Shown piece by piece: positions 35,601 to 46,480 of a DNA stretch of 64,000 nucleotides. The notes beneath the pieces are model-generated. The model did no database searches. It saw nothing but the letters and a program-made list of their open reading frames with translations, and was not told where the DNA came from. The DNA comes from Phragmites australis (taxonomy: Eukaryota; Streptophyta; Magnoliopsida; Poales; Poaceae). The position numbers and the translations under genes are program-made. Each line of letters starts with the position of its first letter. Position 1 is the first letter of the stretch. The DNA lies in the NCBI RefSeq assembly GCF_958298935.1, contig NC_084939.1:8819501-8883500 (forward strand). The letters run 5' to 3'.

Positions 35601-36480
35601 TACATCTTGTGGCCCATCATATTAAGGAAGTTCAAGTTCCCTGAAGAGACAGATATGGAAGTAGTTAATATTGGAAGGGTATACTGAACAAAACCTATGT
35701 GCAAAAAGGTACAACACCAGATTTTAGTAAATGGTCAAAATTGGAAGATCATTGGCAAGGCTTTGCGGAGTACAAGTTGCCAGAAGAAGCATAGAAGTTG
35801 AGTGAGGTGAACAAAGCAAACTCGAATAAGAACCTTTACCCCCACAAAGTCGACAATCGAGGGTATGTGAGGAAAGAATGGCAGTGGCAACAAGAGCTAG
35901 ATGAACTGCGAGAGAGAGGTGTCACACTTGAGACGAAGGGCTAGAGTGAACGATCAATGCACTTCCTTCATCGGAGGGGTGCTTCTTACTCGGTTGATGG
36001 AAGCTTATGATTTACAACCTCCAAAGACTAGGAAGTGACGCAAACTCTTGTAAAAAGGCTTGCGGATGCCCACATGTAGTATGCACAAGGCTCTTTCAAG
36101 CTAGATAGGGATAGGGACAAGCTCACCTTGGCCCTGGGAAATAAGGAGCATGGTGGTCGCACACAAGGTGTTGGTGTGATGGGATGGAAATATGAATTCC
36201 CAGGCGTTGTCGATAGTTACAAGAGTCGAAAAAGATCCCAAGCAGAACAAGATGTAGAACGAAAGGTAGAACAAGGTAGGATGATGAACATGCTTGAACT
36301 CTTGCTACAATGTTAGAGGGAATAAACAGAAATAAAAATGAGACAAGCAGTACAGGAAGCCATTAGGCTTGAATAGGGTGCCATTGGGAGAAAACAGGAA
36401 TAGCCGGTAGCGTCTCCTAATGTTGTGCGCTCCAGCCCCGGTGGTCGTCAGAGTAGATGTGCATCCACGGGAGTTCCAGG
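32648..36480 (+). pseudogene. CACTA-2 copy B second gene, broken and truncated
   Basis: A Pro/His-rich first exon (about 32648-33057) ends at a strong CCAAG|GTAAGC donor. A long AT-rich intron follows to about 35040. It contains short tandem repeats: three units of 41-45 bp at 33911-34037, each with CTAAGAACAGA and TTGATCTAGCTTATATTTAC. The next exons read GSPSNYLNLDQTNANGGDE (to a GT donor near 35268), then PEGRFVITEVSLTGEPTALEKVLGLYKS (35341-35564, then a stop), and NKEHGGRTQGVGVMGWKYEFP (36128-36316), the Transposase_24-type block. It is cut at 36481 by the LTR insertion. Several stops are present. Confidence 0.65.
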
Positions 36481-36481
36481 A

Positions 36482-39476
36482 TGTAAGGAACCATCCAAAC
36501 AGTATTCTAATTAATCATTAAGTCGATCATTTACTTAATCACAACTTCAACGATTAACCAAAATACTATTCCAGAAGTCTCGGCACATGTTTTATGCCTA
36601 AGAACGGAACACATGCCTTTCCAACATAGAACATCACAACCAAGCTTAAGAAAGAGCTAGTAATTAATATTATATTATAAGTTCTTAAGCATGCATGAAG
36701 TTATTACAATTTACAGCAAAAGAGAGCTAGGAAGAGACTAAAACCTGCTCAACTCCTAACCAACAAAAGAAACTAAGCAGCGGAAGACTAAAAACTATAC
36801 AACAAAAGGAGGATGGAGCCATATGCCCTTAGGCTCCATCACAAAAAGCACAACCTCAGAGTAGTTGCCTACTCATGCCCGCCACCACCCTCAGCAGGTG
36901 TGAAGTAGCCAAAAACCAACTCATCCTCGCTGGTAACACCTGAAATAGCAGCGTGAGTACTAAGGTACTCGCAAGACTTAATCCATAATGGGCACTTACA
37001 AATAGCCCGACTCCAAGGATTGTGCATTTGGATGTTAGCAAGGATGCGGCCACAAGGTTAAGTAAATTTCATATGCGAAAGCAAATTTAACATACACATG
37101 TGTGAGCATCTATACTTGACCAAAGTAATAAACTAGCCCATAAACATCAACTGAACATAATGTAAACGAAACCATAGTAGTAACATCTGTAATGAACCAT
37201 CTCAACATATCAACCATACCAATCCACATACGTAACTCTACGACTGCTGCAAATAGATAGAAGCATGCTCATGATTGAAAGCATGGCATTTTGAAATGCT
37301 TTTACACCTGCAGGGGGTACTCCTTTACCTACATGACTGAAAGCGCGGCATGTAAACCGTTTTCACTAAGTCCTGACCATTTGATCATGCACCGATAGGT
37401 GTGGGAGTCATCCACAACTACTCCCAGAGCAAACTGGATACCCCAACCGGCCTCATGCTCGACACCATCGCCCCGCACGCCAAAAAGCCACGGCTACAAA
37501 GGTAATCGGCTTATCGTTCCCATATGTCACATATAGTAAGCATGGAAAGTGCTAAAGCCAAATGCAATAATGATCAGTGCTTAAATGATGCAAGAAGTCT
37601 ACGGTATCTGGGTTCCTCCCCCGACCTATTCAGGGGAACTCCACATCCGGGGAGCAGAAACACCCCTAATGATCATTATGCAAGTAATTAAAGCCTATGC
37701 TTGCAAATGATGAAACATTTCATCGCTCGACTTCTACCGAGGACCTAAGAACTTGTTAAGCATCACGAATGACATTTTAAGTTACATAACACCATATTAA
37801 ACCCAGGCTACAAGGATACAAATCAATAATTAATCAAGACAAGAGAGTTAGTGCATCAACATAGGTTCTACCCATCATAAACTTGACATCGATTCGAACT
37901 CATGCATAACATATATAAAGCATATTTATCACATCATATCATACGAGATCCAAAGTATTGGGAGAAATATGCTTAGATGCTTGGCTTGCTGCTTAGGTGA
38001 CCACCTAATGCTACCCGCGCAACACTCATAGAATTTCGGTAGATCGGCATTGCCTTTTACCACGGTCGTGACACGCTCTGGTTCTTCATTCACTAAAGAA
38101 GAACGTGTGCAATGATGAGCATGAATGAAGTGCAACAATGTATACTACAATATGCATAACTACAAGCTAAAGGTGTAAGACATATGGAGGAATAACGAAA
38201 CTTGCGATCTAAAAAACGCCAAAAAAGTTACAGGAGGCCGGAGACTCTGAGATGAACTCAGAGTATCCAGGTTCCAGAACCTCGGGGTGAACCTCCAGGT
38301 GAGGGCTCTTGGTTAGCCATTTTTGGATTAACTAGGACAATCTGGGCTGAGTCTGGAACCTCCAGGTTGGGCCGGACACTCCGGGCAAGGCTCCAAGTGG
38401 GGTTCTCGGCTAAATTTAAATTGAATTTACCATATCCCTCCGGGTTAACCCAGAATCTCCAGGTTCTGGCCGAGTTGAGTTCTAAAGTGTTTTCCCCAGC
38501 TGATTCAACTCGTATGCTAAATTTATGCTACATCAACATGTATATGCCCTATCCAAAGGGTTCTAGACTTATATTGCACCCTAAACCCTAACGATTTCTA
38601 AAGACAATTCAAAGGGGTTTTCACTGGGCTACCCGGACTATCTGGGTTGAATCCGAAGTATCCGGGTTGTCCAGAGAGGCTGCTTTGAGGGGGAAATCTC
38701 GGCTAATTTGATTTGCGAGCCTCTCCAAATGAAAAGAGGACATGTTTGAGATAGTTCAAAGAGTCTAGAACTCACTCACCAACCTTGCAACACGATTCCT
38801 AACTCAAATCTCACCCACATCCTCATTTTAGCTCCAAAGCTCAAGAACTGAAGAACTCCGCTTCAACTCAAAATCGACAAACCAAATCACTCATTCACAC
38901 TGGGGAAAGCCTAAGGGACTTACCCACGGTGCTTGTGGAGGTTGGTGACCGTTGGGGGATGGAGGAAACGCTCGGGAAGAGGAAGAACTCTGGTTCTCCT
39001 CGTTCTTCAACCAAGAACACCAAAATGAATCGAAACAGCCTCGAATCTTCTGGGAAAATGAAAATGAATTGGATGGATGGGAAGCTCATGAGCTAGTAAT
39101 CGCATGAGTACCACATACGGACCTCGATTCAGCTTCCAGAGTGCAGATTCTAGGGAGAAAGAGAGAGGGAGCTTGAGAGAGGGGGAGCTCTTGCTCCTTG
39201 GCCGGTTGGAGCACGGTTGAGGAGGGGGAGAGCATGTGGGCTGCTGCCCCTTTGGAGATGGGGTGGTTGACCCATTGGGTGGGGCTCACTAGCTAGAGAA
39301 AGTAGTCTGTTTCAACTGCGAAAACTATTCTTTGTTCTCCCAAATTTCCTTCGCTCATCTATTTGACTCCAAACAAAGTGCTCTAATGTTCTGAAATGAA
39401 TTTACACAAAATTAATTATCATGCTTAAGAAGCATGATTAGGCTTAGTTATGTGATTACGGTTACGGGACGTGACA
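36482..39476 (-). repeat. 3' LTR of the Tekay-like element, 2,995 bp
   Basis: On the plus strand it starts TGTAAGGAACC and ends CGGGACGTGACA. In its own orientation it therefore runs TGTCACGTCCCG...CCTTACA, with the usual TG...CA ends. It directly abuts a polypurine tract. The first 0.73 kb and the 38.44-38.90 kb part recur at 52585-53765. The small open frames inside it are not genes. Confidence 0.9.
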
Positions 39477-39490
39477 AACCTCCCCTTGAA
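39477..39490 (-). other. Polypurine tract of the Tekay-like element
   Basis: Read on the minus strand, TTCAAGGGGAGGTT immediately precedes the LTR start. This is the expected plus-strand primer position. Confidence 0.75.
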
Positions 39491-39624
39491 AGAATATTGT
39501 CATGAGATTTGGTACGAGTTGGGGAGAGTACGATGACTCTTGGAACCTCATGACTTGTGCAGTAACAAAAAGATTCAAGGAATATCAATGGGCCATACTA
39601 TGAGGAATAATACTAAAGTAACAC

Positions 39625-41581
39625 TCACATGTTGGAGAAGAACTCAGGATAATCGGCACGAAGCCAATCTTCACGTTCCCATGTCGCTTCATCTTCGGAG
39701 TGATTACTCCATTGAACCTTGAGGAACGTAATAGCTTGACGTCGTGTCATCCATTCGGCTTCATCAAGAATGCGAATTGGATGCTCACAATAAGAAAGAT
39801 CTGGCTGCAATTCTTGGGTTGCAACCTCAATGACTTCTGTTGGGACTCGAAGGCATTTCTTCAATTGTGAGACATGGAAGATATCATGCACGGCGGAAAG
39901 GGACGGAGGTAGCTCCAGCTGATAAGCCACCTCGCCACATCTAGCAATAATCCAAGAAGGGCCAACATAACGGAGCACTAATTTTCCCTTCATCAGAAAA
40001 TATTATGTTCCTCGAAGAGGAGAGACCTTAGGATAGATAAAATCTCCAATCTTGAACTCCAGCTCACACCGACGACGGTCAGCATAGCTCTTCTAACAAG
40101 ACTAAGCTGTGAGTAGATGATGGTGAATGGTAAAGACATGTTCTTCTGCCTCTTTGATCAAATCCGGGCCTAGAAAAGCTCTTTCACCTGACTCGGACCA
40201 ATTCAATGGTGTTCAGCATCTTCGGCTATATAGAGCTTCAATGGTGACATCTTAATGCTGAACCGATAACTATTGTTGTAGGAGAATTCTGCAAATGGCA
40301 AGCGGATTTCCCACTTCTTGCCATACGTGAGAACATAAGCCCATAACATATCTTCTAAGATCTGATTCACCCTCTCAGTTTGGTCATCAGTCTGAGGGTG
40401 GTATGCGGTGTTGTGAAAGAGCTCAGTTCCCATTGCCTCATGAAGGCTCCTCCAGAAATGGGAAGTGAACTGAGTGCCTCGATTAGAGATGATTTTCTTT
40501 GCAATTCCATGGAGGCAAACAATCCAAGTGAGGTACAACTCTGCATATTGCTTGACCGAATACGTGGCCTTGACAGGACGGAAATGAGCAGACTTTGTCA
40601 ATCGGTCCACAATGACCCAAATCGAGTCATAGCCTTTAGAAGTCTTTGGCAATCTGGTAATGAAATCCATACCAATTTAATCCCATTTCTAGGAGGGAAT
40701 AGGTAAAGGCTAGAGTGTACCGGTCGGCTTGAGGTGCTCGGCCTTCACCCTTCGACAAACATCACACTAAGCAACATATCAAACGATTTCTCGCTTCATG
40801 CGAGTCCACCAAAATCAGGATATGAGGTCTTGGTACATTTTTGTGCTCCCCAAATGAATGGATATAATGAGTCATGAGCTTCATCAAGAATCTTCTTCCT
40901 GAAAACCTCGACCTTTGGGACCACTAGCCGATTTCCAAACCACAGAACACCTTGCTCATCTTCAAAGAAACATGTGGCCTTGCCTACTTTCATCTTGTCT
41001 CAGATTTGGGCTATGCCCTTATCGCCCTTCTGAGCTTCCTTGATTTCATCCAGGAGGGTGGATTTAATCTCCAAACTTGCAAGAAATCCCTCCGGACTAA
41101 TCTCAAGCCTAAGCCTTCGGAACTCATCACAAAGTGTAGCATTTCCAGACGAAACCATAAGGCAATTGCACTGAGCCTTACGGCTCAAGGCATCGGTGAC
41201 AACGTTTGCCTTGCTCGGGTGATAGTGAACTTCGAACTCATAGTCCTTGATCAACTTGAGCCACCTCCTTTGCCTCATGTTGAGGTCGGCTTGGGTGAAA
41301 ATATACTTGAGGCTCTTGTGGTCAGTATAAATGTTGCACACATTTTTGAGGAGATAGTGACGCCAGATCTTCAGGGCATGTACTACGGCTGGAAGTTCTA
41401 GATCATGTGTGAGATAATTTTCCTCATGTGGCTTCAATTGGTGTGAAGCGTAGGCGACTACACATCCTTCCTGCATGAGAACACAACCCAGGCCTATGCG
41501 GGAGGCATCGCAATAGACATCGAAGCTCTTGTGAACATCTGGTTGTGCTAGAACAGGCACGGTGGTGAGACGAGACTTCAA
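39625..41581 (-). pseudogene. RNase H, integrase and chromodomain remnant (Tekay-like pol 3' part)
   Basis: Three main blocks read leftward. RNase H is at 41581-41000 ([45 protein letters not shown], then VVTDALSRK). The integrase zinc region and core lie at 40993-40203 (MDFITRLPK, then IISNRGTQF, then QTERVNQ). The C-terminal domain with a chromodomain is at 39993-39625 (VGPSWIIARCGEVAYQLELP; VFHVSQLKKC; WSNHSEDEATWE). The second catalytic acid of integrase is Asn where the family has Asp. Stops separate the blocks, so the protein cannot be made. Confidence 0.8.
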
Positions 41582-42519
41582 AGTCTAGAAAGCCACTTCA
41601 CACTCCTCGGACCACTTGAACTTGACATTCTTCTTCAATAGCTCATCCATTGGCTTGGCAATCTTGGAGAAGTTCTCGATGAACTAGTTGTAATAACCCA
41701 CGAGTCCGAGAAAATTCTAGATGTCAGTGATACTTCTGGGCTGCCCCCAATTGAGCATATCTTGTACCTTGCTCTGGTCAATGGCGACACCGTTCACTAA
41801 CAAGACATGACCTAGAAAAGTGACTTCGCTGAGCCAGAACTCGCACTTGCTAAACTTGGCATAGAGTTGGTGATCTCAAAGGCGGCCAAGAACAACACAG
41901 AGATGCTCAGAATGTTCTTCTTCAGTCTTGGAGTAGATGAGAATATCATCGATGAACACCACGACAAACTTGTAGAGTTCCTCCGTGAATATTGTGTTCA
42001 TCAAATACATGAAGAATGATGGGGCATTTGTCAACCGAAAGATGTGGCGGTGAACTCATAAAGCCCGTATCGGGTCGAGAAAGCTGTCGTTCGAATATCC
42101 TCTGGTCGGATCTTGATTTGGTGGTAACCCAGCCTCAAGTCAATCTTAGAGAAAACCTGGGCACCTATCAATTGATTGAACAAAATATCAATCCAAGGGA
42201 GTGGGTACTTGTTCTTAATCGTGACAACATTGAACGAATGATACTCAACACACATCCGCAAGGTGCCATCCTTCTTCTTCACAAAGAGTGCCAGACATCC
42301 CCAAGGCGAGGAGCTCAGATAAATGAAACCCTTCACAAGCAATTACTGAATTTGTTTCTTCAATATCGCCAACTCATTTGGTGGCATCCGATAAGACCTC
42401 TTTGAAATCGGGGCCGTACTGGGCAATAACTCGATGGAGAACTCCATGGTTCAGTCGGGTGGCATTCCTGGTAATTCTTCTGAGAAGACAATAGGAAATT
42501 CATAGATGATTGGAATATC
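41582..42519 (-). pseudogene. Reverse transcriptase remnant (Tekay-like)
   Basis: A block at 42342-42031 reads [35 protein letters not shown] and [10 protein letters not shown], the palm and finger motifs of Ty3 RT. The polymerase motif FIDDIL is still readable near 41945-41965 in another frame. Frames shift near 42030 and several stops are present. Confidence 0.8.
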
Positions 42520-43257
42520 CTAGAGATACGTGGTTGCGACTGCTTTAAGAGCACACAAGTGGAGACCATCCTCTCTAAGGTGAAGAGGAACCCGATTGCC
42601 CTTGGGACCTTTGAGAGAAATGACTCTCTTGGCACAATCAAGTTGAGCACCATATTTGGTTAGCCAATTCATCCCTAATATAACATCTACTCCTCTAGTG
42701 TCAAGGAGGATCAGGTTTACAGAAAACTGAACTCCCTCAATAAGAACTTTGGCCTTCAAAACAACTCGGTCGGTCCTTAACTTAGTTCCGGATCCATCAA
42801 TGATATAGGCAGAAGGTAGGGTCTCAGCAGCCAACTTATGACTCAAAACATAACCATCCCTGATGAAACAGTGAGATGCTTCCAAATCGAAAAGAACAAC
42901 TGCAATGTGAGAATTCGCAAATAGCGTATCGATGAGCATGTTGTTGTCCTCTCGAGCACCCTCGATGGTGGTGTGACGCACTTAGGCACGCTTGGGGATG
43001 TGTGCAGCCTAGGAGGACTGTGGAGCAGGTTGAGCGGGTGGCGGTTTTGGATCAGTCACCACAGCTCCTGGCTTCGGGTAAGGGCAATCACAGGTGAAGT
43101 GCCTGACGTGCCCATAGTTGTAACCGGGCTGCTGGGGCCACCCGTCACACTCACTTGAGAACTGGCGGGTCTTGGAGGTTGTCCTTATGAAGTGAATAAA
43201 GATGGGCAGTGCACTATACACATTGGTTGTGGAGCAGTCGAGGCCGACATATGGGAT
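42520..43257 (-). pseudogene. Gag zinc knuckle and protease remnant (Tekay-like)
   Basis: The zinc-knuckle part near 43140-43075 reads YNYGHVRHFTCDCPYP and has lost its first Cys (Tyr instead) and possibly the second. The protease frame at 42981-42520 has LFDLEASHCFI where Ty3 proteases have a D-S/T-G active-site triplet, so the catalytic motif is damaged. It keeps the later VDVILGMNWL motif. The block ends at 43257 at the insertion point of the CRM-like element. Confidence 0.75.
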
Positions 43258-44111
43258 TGATGGGCACTCGTCTATGGATCACGTGTGACGAGTAGTTGTG
43301 GCCCGATCTTCTCGAAGGATCCACGAAATTGATAACTATCGCTGCGTGACCTGGTGAAGAGGCAGTGCACCGCGAGTCTGCACACGCGACGAACTACCAA
43401 GACAATCACCCTTCCACGTACCGACGAAGCCAGCCCACGCAATCACACCATAAAGATGTGAAGGCACAAACTGGGTGAACCGCAGTTCGGCGTTCTACAA
43501 CTCCCTCAGGAATCGAAAGAACAAGTTTGCAAGCCTCTCAAGACTCACATGGAAAGAAGAACTCAAATAGTTTGTACTTCTGAATTGACAGCCAAAAAAA
43601 AAGTCCCCTTGTCATCTATTACATGGCTATATATAGCACTAGTGGAGTCTTCAGTTCAGATTAAAAAAATAAATGAAAACATGCAGTAGGAAGTCGCAGC
43701 AATCCTTGCATTCATGGCCTAGTGGAGCTCTCTTGATGTTTGGACTTCATTTGCATGCAGCTCCACATGCGAAACAGCAATCTGAAGGTTTTATTTACTA
43801 TGTATAGCAGCTGAATGGTTCCTCTTTTCTATGCACGTCCAGGCTCCTTAGTCCATATAGTTGGAGGGCAGAAACCATCATCATCCCATGTCCGTTCGTG
43901 CACTCCATCATTCCTAAGAACATTAAAACAAGTACTCAAAAGCATAGGCTCATCCAAAGTAATTTGATTATTTAACACAAGGTTAGCGTTCACCTGAGAG
44001 TGAATTTCCTTCTCCAATTGTTTGGCTCTGCTCCTTGTAATTGGACCCACTATATCAGATGCACTTTTATTAGGAGGTGGAGAAGAGTGGCTGCTAGGGA
44101 TGTCCTCATCA
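43258..44111 (-). repeat. 3' LTR of the CRM-like element, 854 bp
   Basis: Ends are TG...CA in both directions. It contains a TATATATA box at 43628-43635 and the last 93 codons plus stop of the pol frame (stop near 43829). It matches the 5' LTR base for base except at four transitions: near 43399, 43607, 43696 and 43818. Confidence 0.95.
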
Positions 44112-46477
44112 GCCTCCCCCTCTTGAGAAGGAGTCGTCCTCGACTCAGACTTACCAACAAATGGACACAAATCTTTGACATTGAATGTTGCACTCACATT
44201 GGTATATTCAGGAGGGAGCTCAATTTTGTAAGCATTATCATTTATCTTTTCTAGAACCTTGAATGGACCGTCACCCCGAGGGGATAACTTACTCTTGCGC
44301 TGTTGGGGAAATCGATCCTTGCGTAGATGCAACCACACTAGGTCGCCGGGCTGGAAAATAACAGTTTTCTTACCCTTGTTCGCTTGCCTTGCATATTGTG
44401 CAGTTTTCTTCTCAATATTCCTCCTTGTGTCGGCATGTAGCTTCTTAATGAATTCAGATCTCTTTGCAGCATCCAAATTTACTTGTTCCTGTAATGGTAA
44501 AGGCAAAAGATCCATGGGCGTATGTGGTTTAAAACCATAAACAATTTCAAAGGGACAAAATTTGGTTGTGGAATGTACTGCCCTGTTATAAGCAAATTCA
44601 ACATGTGGAAGGCAATCTTCCCACATCTTTAAGTTCTTTTTCAGCACAGCCCTTAGCATTGTGGATAGAGTACGGTTGACGACCTCAGTTTGCCCATCAG
44701 TTTGTGGGTGACAAGTGGTGGAAAATAAGAACTTAGTGCCAAGTTTACGCCATAATGTATTCCAAAAATAGCTAAGAAATTTTGTATCACGATCTGAAAC
44801 AATAGTCTTTGGCACTCCATGTAGACGAACTATCTCCCTGAAAAATAAGTCAGCAACATGTGACGCATCATCGCTCTTATGACATGGAATAAAATGTGCC
44901 ATCTTTGAGAAGCGATCGACAACAACAAAAATGGAATCCCTCCCCCTCTGAGACCGAGGTAACCCCAGAATAAAATCCATAGATATATCTTCCCAAGGTA
45001 CATTTGGAATTGGTAATGGAGTATATAGACCATGGGGATTAAGACGAGACTTAGCTTTCAAGCAGGTTATGCACCGCTCAACGTGTCGCTGGACATCACG
45101 TCGCATATGTGGCCAAAAGAAATGATCAGAAAGCATGTCCAATGTCTTTTTTACACCAAAATGACCAGCCAACCCCCCAGCATGTGATTCCTGCAAAAGA
45201 ACATTTCGAATCGAGCAAGCTGGAATGCACAGTTTGTTAGTCCGAAATAAGAATCCATCATGCACATAGAATTTGTCCCATCCTTTTCCCGCAATACAAT
45301 TAGAGAAAGGTTCGTTAAAATCAGGGTCATTAGCATAAAGTGTTTTTATTGATTCCAAACCAAGCACTTTTGTATCTAATTGTGTAACCAAAGCACATCG
45401 TCTAGACAAAGCATCTGCAACAATGTTATCTTTGCCACACTTATGTTTGACAACATAGGGGAATGTTTCAATGAACTCAATCCATTTCGCATGTCGACAG
45501 TTCAGTTTGCCTTGGCTTTTCAGATATTTCAAAGCTTCGTGATCAGAATGGATTACAAATTCTTTAGGTAATAAATAATGTTGCCAGACTTCCAAAACTC
45601 GAACTAAGGCATAAAGCTCTTTGTCATAGACAGAGTAGTTCAGATGTGGATCATGTAACTTTTCAGAAAAGTAGGCAACAGGTTTACCTTCTTGAAGTAG
45701 CACACCTCCAATGCCAATACCACTTGCATCACATTCGATCTCAAAGGTCTTACCAAAGTTTGGTAGTTGTAGCAGCGGTGCTTCACAAAGCTTTTGTTTT
45801 AGCTCTTCAAAGGCATGGTCCTGTTCAGCTCCCCACTTGAATGGAACATCCTTCTTTGTCAAATTGTTAAGGGGTGCAGCGATGGTGCTGAAATCTTTAA
45901 CAAATCGTCGGTAGAAACCTGCAAGACCATGGAAACTTCGAACTTGGCTCACATTTTCAGGTGTAGGCCAATCCTTTATCGCTTTAATCTTCTCTTCATC
46001 AACCTTGACGCCATCTGCAGTCACCACAAAACCAAGAAAAACAACACGGTCTGTGCAAAAGGTGCACTTAGCAATATTTCCATACAATTTCTCTGCTCTC
46101 AAAACAGCAAGGACTTCACGGATATGGTCAAGATGTTCATCAAATGATTTACTATAGATCAGGATATCATCAAAATATACAACCACAAATTTTCCAATGA
46201 AAGCTCTTAAAACATGATTCATTAAACGCATAAAAGTGGAAGGAGCATTCGTCAAACCAAAGGGCATCACAAGCCATTCATATAAACCAAATTTAGTCTT
46301 AAATGCTGTCTTCCATTCATCACCAATTTTCATGCGAATTTGGTGATAGCCGCTGCGTAAATCAATCTTGGTGAAAATAGTTGAACCACTCAATTCATCT
46401 AACATGTCATCAAGCCTAGGAATGGGATGGCGATATCTAACAGTTATAGCATTGATAGCACAACAATCAACGCACAT
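43829..46477 (-). CDS. pol frame: RT, RNase H, integrase and C-terminal extension
   Basis: An uninterrupted 882-codon frame, in the same frame as the gag-protease frame upstream and separated from it only by TGA (46481-46483) and one codon. RT shows KIDL (Asp39) and YFDDI (101-105). RNase H acids lie near 250, 287, 312 and 354. The integrase zinc finger uses His432, His439, Cys469 and Cys472, and the integrase catalytic triad is near Asp501, Asp562 and Glu598. A GDGPF-type C-terminal module is near 735. There is no chromodomain; instead a tail with [15 protein letters not shown] follows. Residues from about 790 onward are encoded within the 3' LTR. All key residues look intact. The Met start is only the first ATG after the stop, not a natural start. 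Confidence 0.9.
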   Translation of the reverse strand: MCVDCCAINAITVRYRHPIPRLDDMLDELSGSTIFTKIDLRSGYHQIRMKIGDEWKTAFKTKFGLYEWLVMPFGLTNAPSTFMRLMNHVLRAFIGKFVVVYFDDILIYSKSFDEHLDHIREVLAVLRAEKLYGNIAKCTFCTDRVVFLGFVVTADGVKVDEEKIKAIKDWPTPENVSQVRSFHGLAGFYRRFVKDFSTIAAPLNNLTKKDVPFKWGAEQDHAFEELKQKLCEAPLLQLPNFGKTFEIECDASGIGIGGVLLQEGKPVAYFSEKLHDPHLNYSVYDKELYALVRVLEVWQHYLLPKEFVIHSDHEALKYLKSQGKLNCRHAKWIEFIETFPYVVKHKCGKDNIVADALSRRCALVTQLDTKVLGLESIKTLYANDPDFNEPFSNCIAGKGWDKFYVHDGFLFRTNKLCIPACSIRNVLLQESHAGGLAGHFGVKKTLDMLSDHFFWPHMRRDVQRHVERCITCLKAKSRLNPHGLYTPLPIPNVPWEDISMDFILGLPRSQRGRDSIFVVVDRFSKMAHFIPCHKSDDASHVADLFFREIVRLHGVPKTIVSDRDTKFLSYFWNTLWRKLGTKFLFSTTCHPQTDGQTEVVNRTLSTMLRAVLKKNLKMWEDCLPHVEFAYNRAVHSTTKFCPFEIVYGFKPHTPMDLLPLPLQEQVNLDAAKRSEFIKKLHADTRRNIEKKTAQYARQANKGKKTVIFQPGDLVWLHLRKDRFPQQRKSKLSPRGDGPFKVLEKINDNAYKIELPPEYTNVSATFNVKDLCPFVGKSESRTTPSQEGEADEDIPSSHSSPPPNKSASDIVGPITRSRAKQLEKEIHSQVNANLVLNNQITLDEPMLLSTCFNVLRNDGVHERTWDDDGFCPPTIWTKEPGRA
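44112..44125 (-). other. Polypurine tract of the CRM-like element
   Basis: Read on the minus strand, AAGAGGGGGAGGC lies directly before the LTR start TGATGAGG. The tract is itself coding, giving the QEGEA part of the pol frame. Confidence 0.85.
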
Positions 46478-46480
46478 GCA

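Larger units (their letters stand above)
27229..36481 (+). mobile_element. CACTA-2 copy B, cut off by a gypsy insertion
   Basis: Head to tail with copy A. It starts with GCCGGC-type subterminal repeats (about 27233-27480) but shows no CACTACTACAGAA end. It repeats the order of copy A: TATA box, AT-rich repeats, transposase remnant, tRNA-like unit, internal repeat block, TATA box, second gene. It ends at 36481, where the LTR of the Tekay-like element begins within the DUF8039-like part. The missing right end is not found beyond the retrotransposon in this window. The leader is shorter than in A by roughly 100 bp near 27510. Confidence 0.75.

Noticed and set aside
40952..41401. 149-codon plus-strand frame
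   Set aside because: Antisense to the RNase H remnant of the Tekay-like element.
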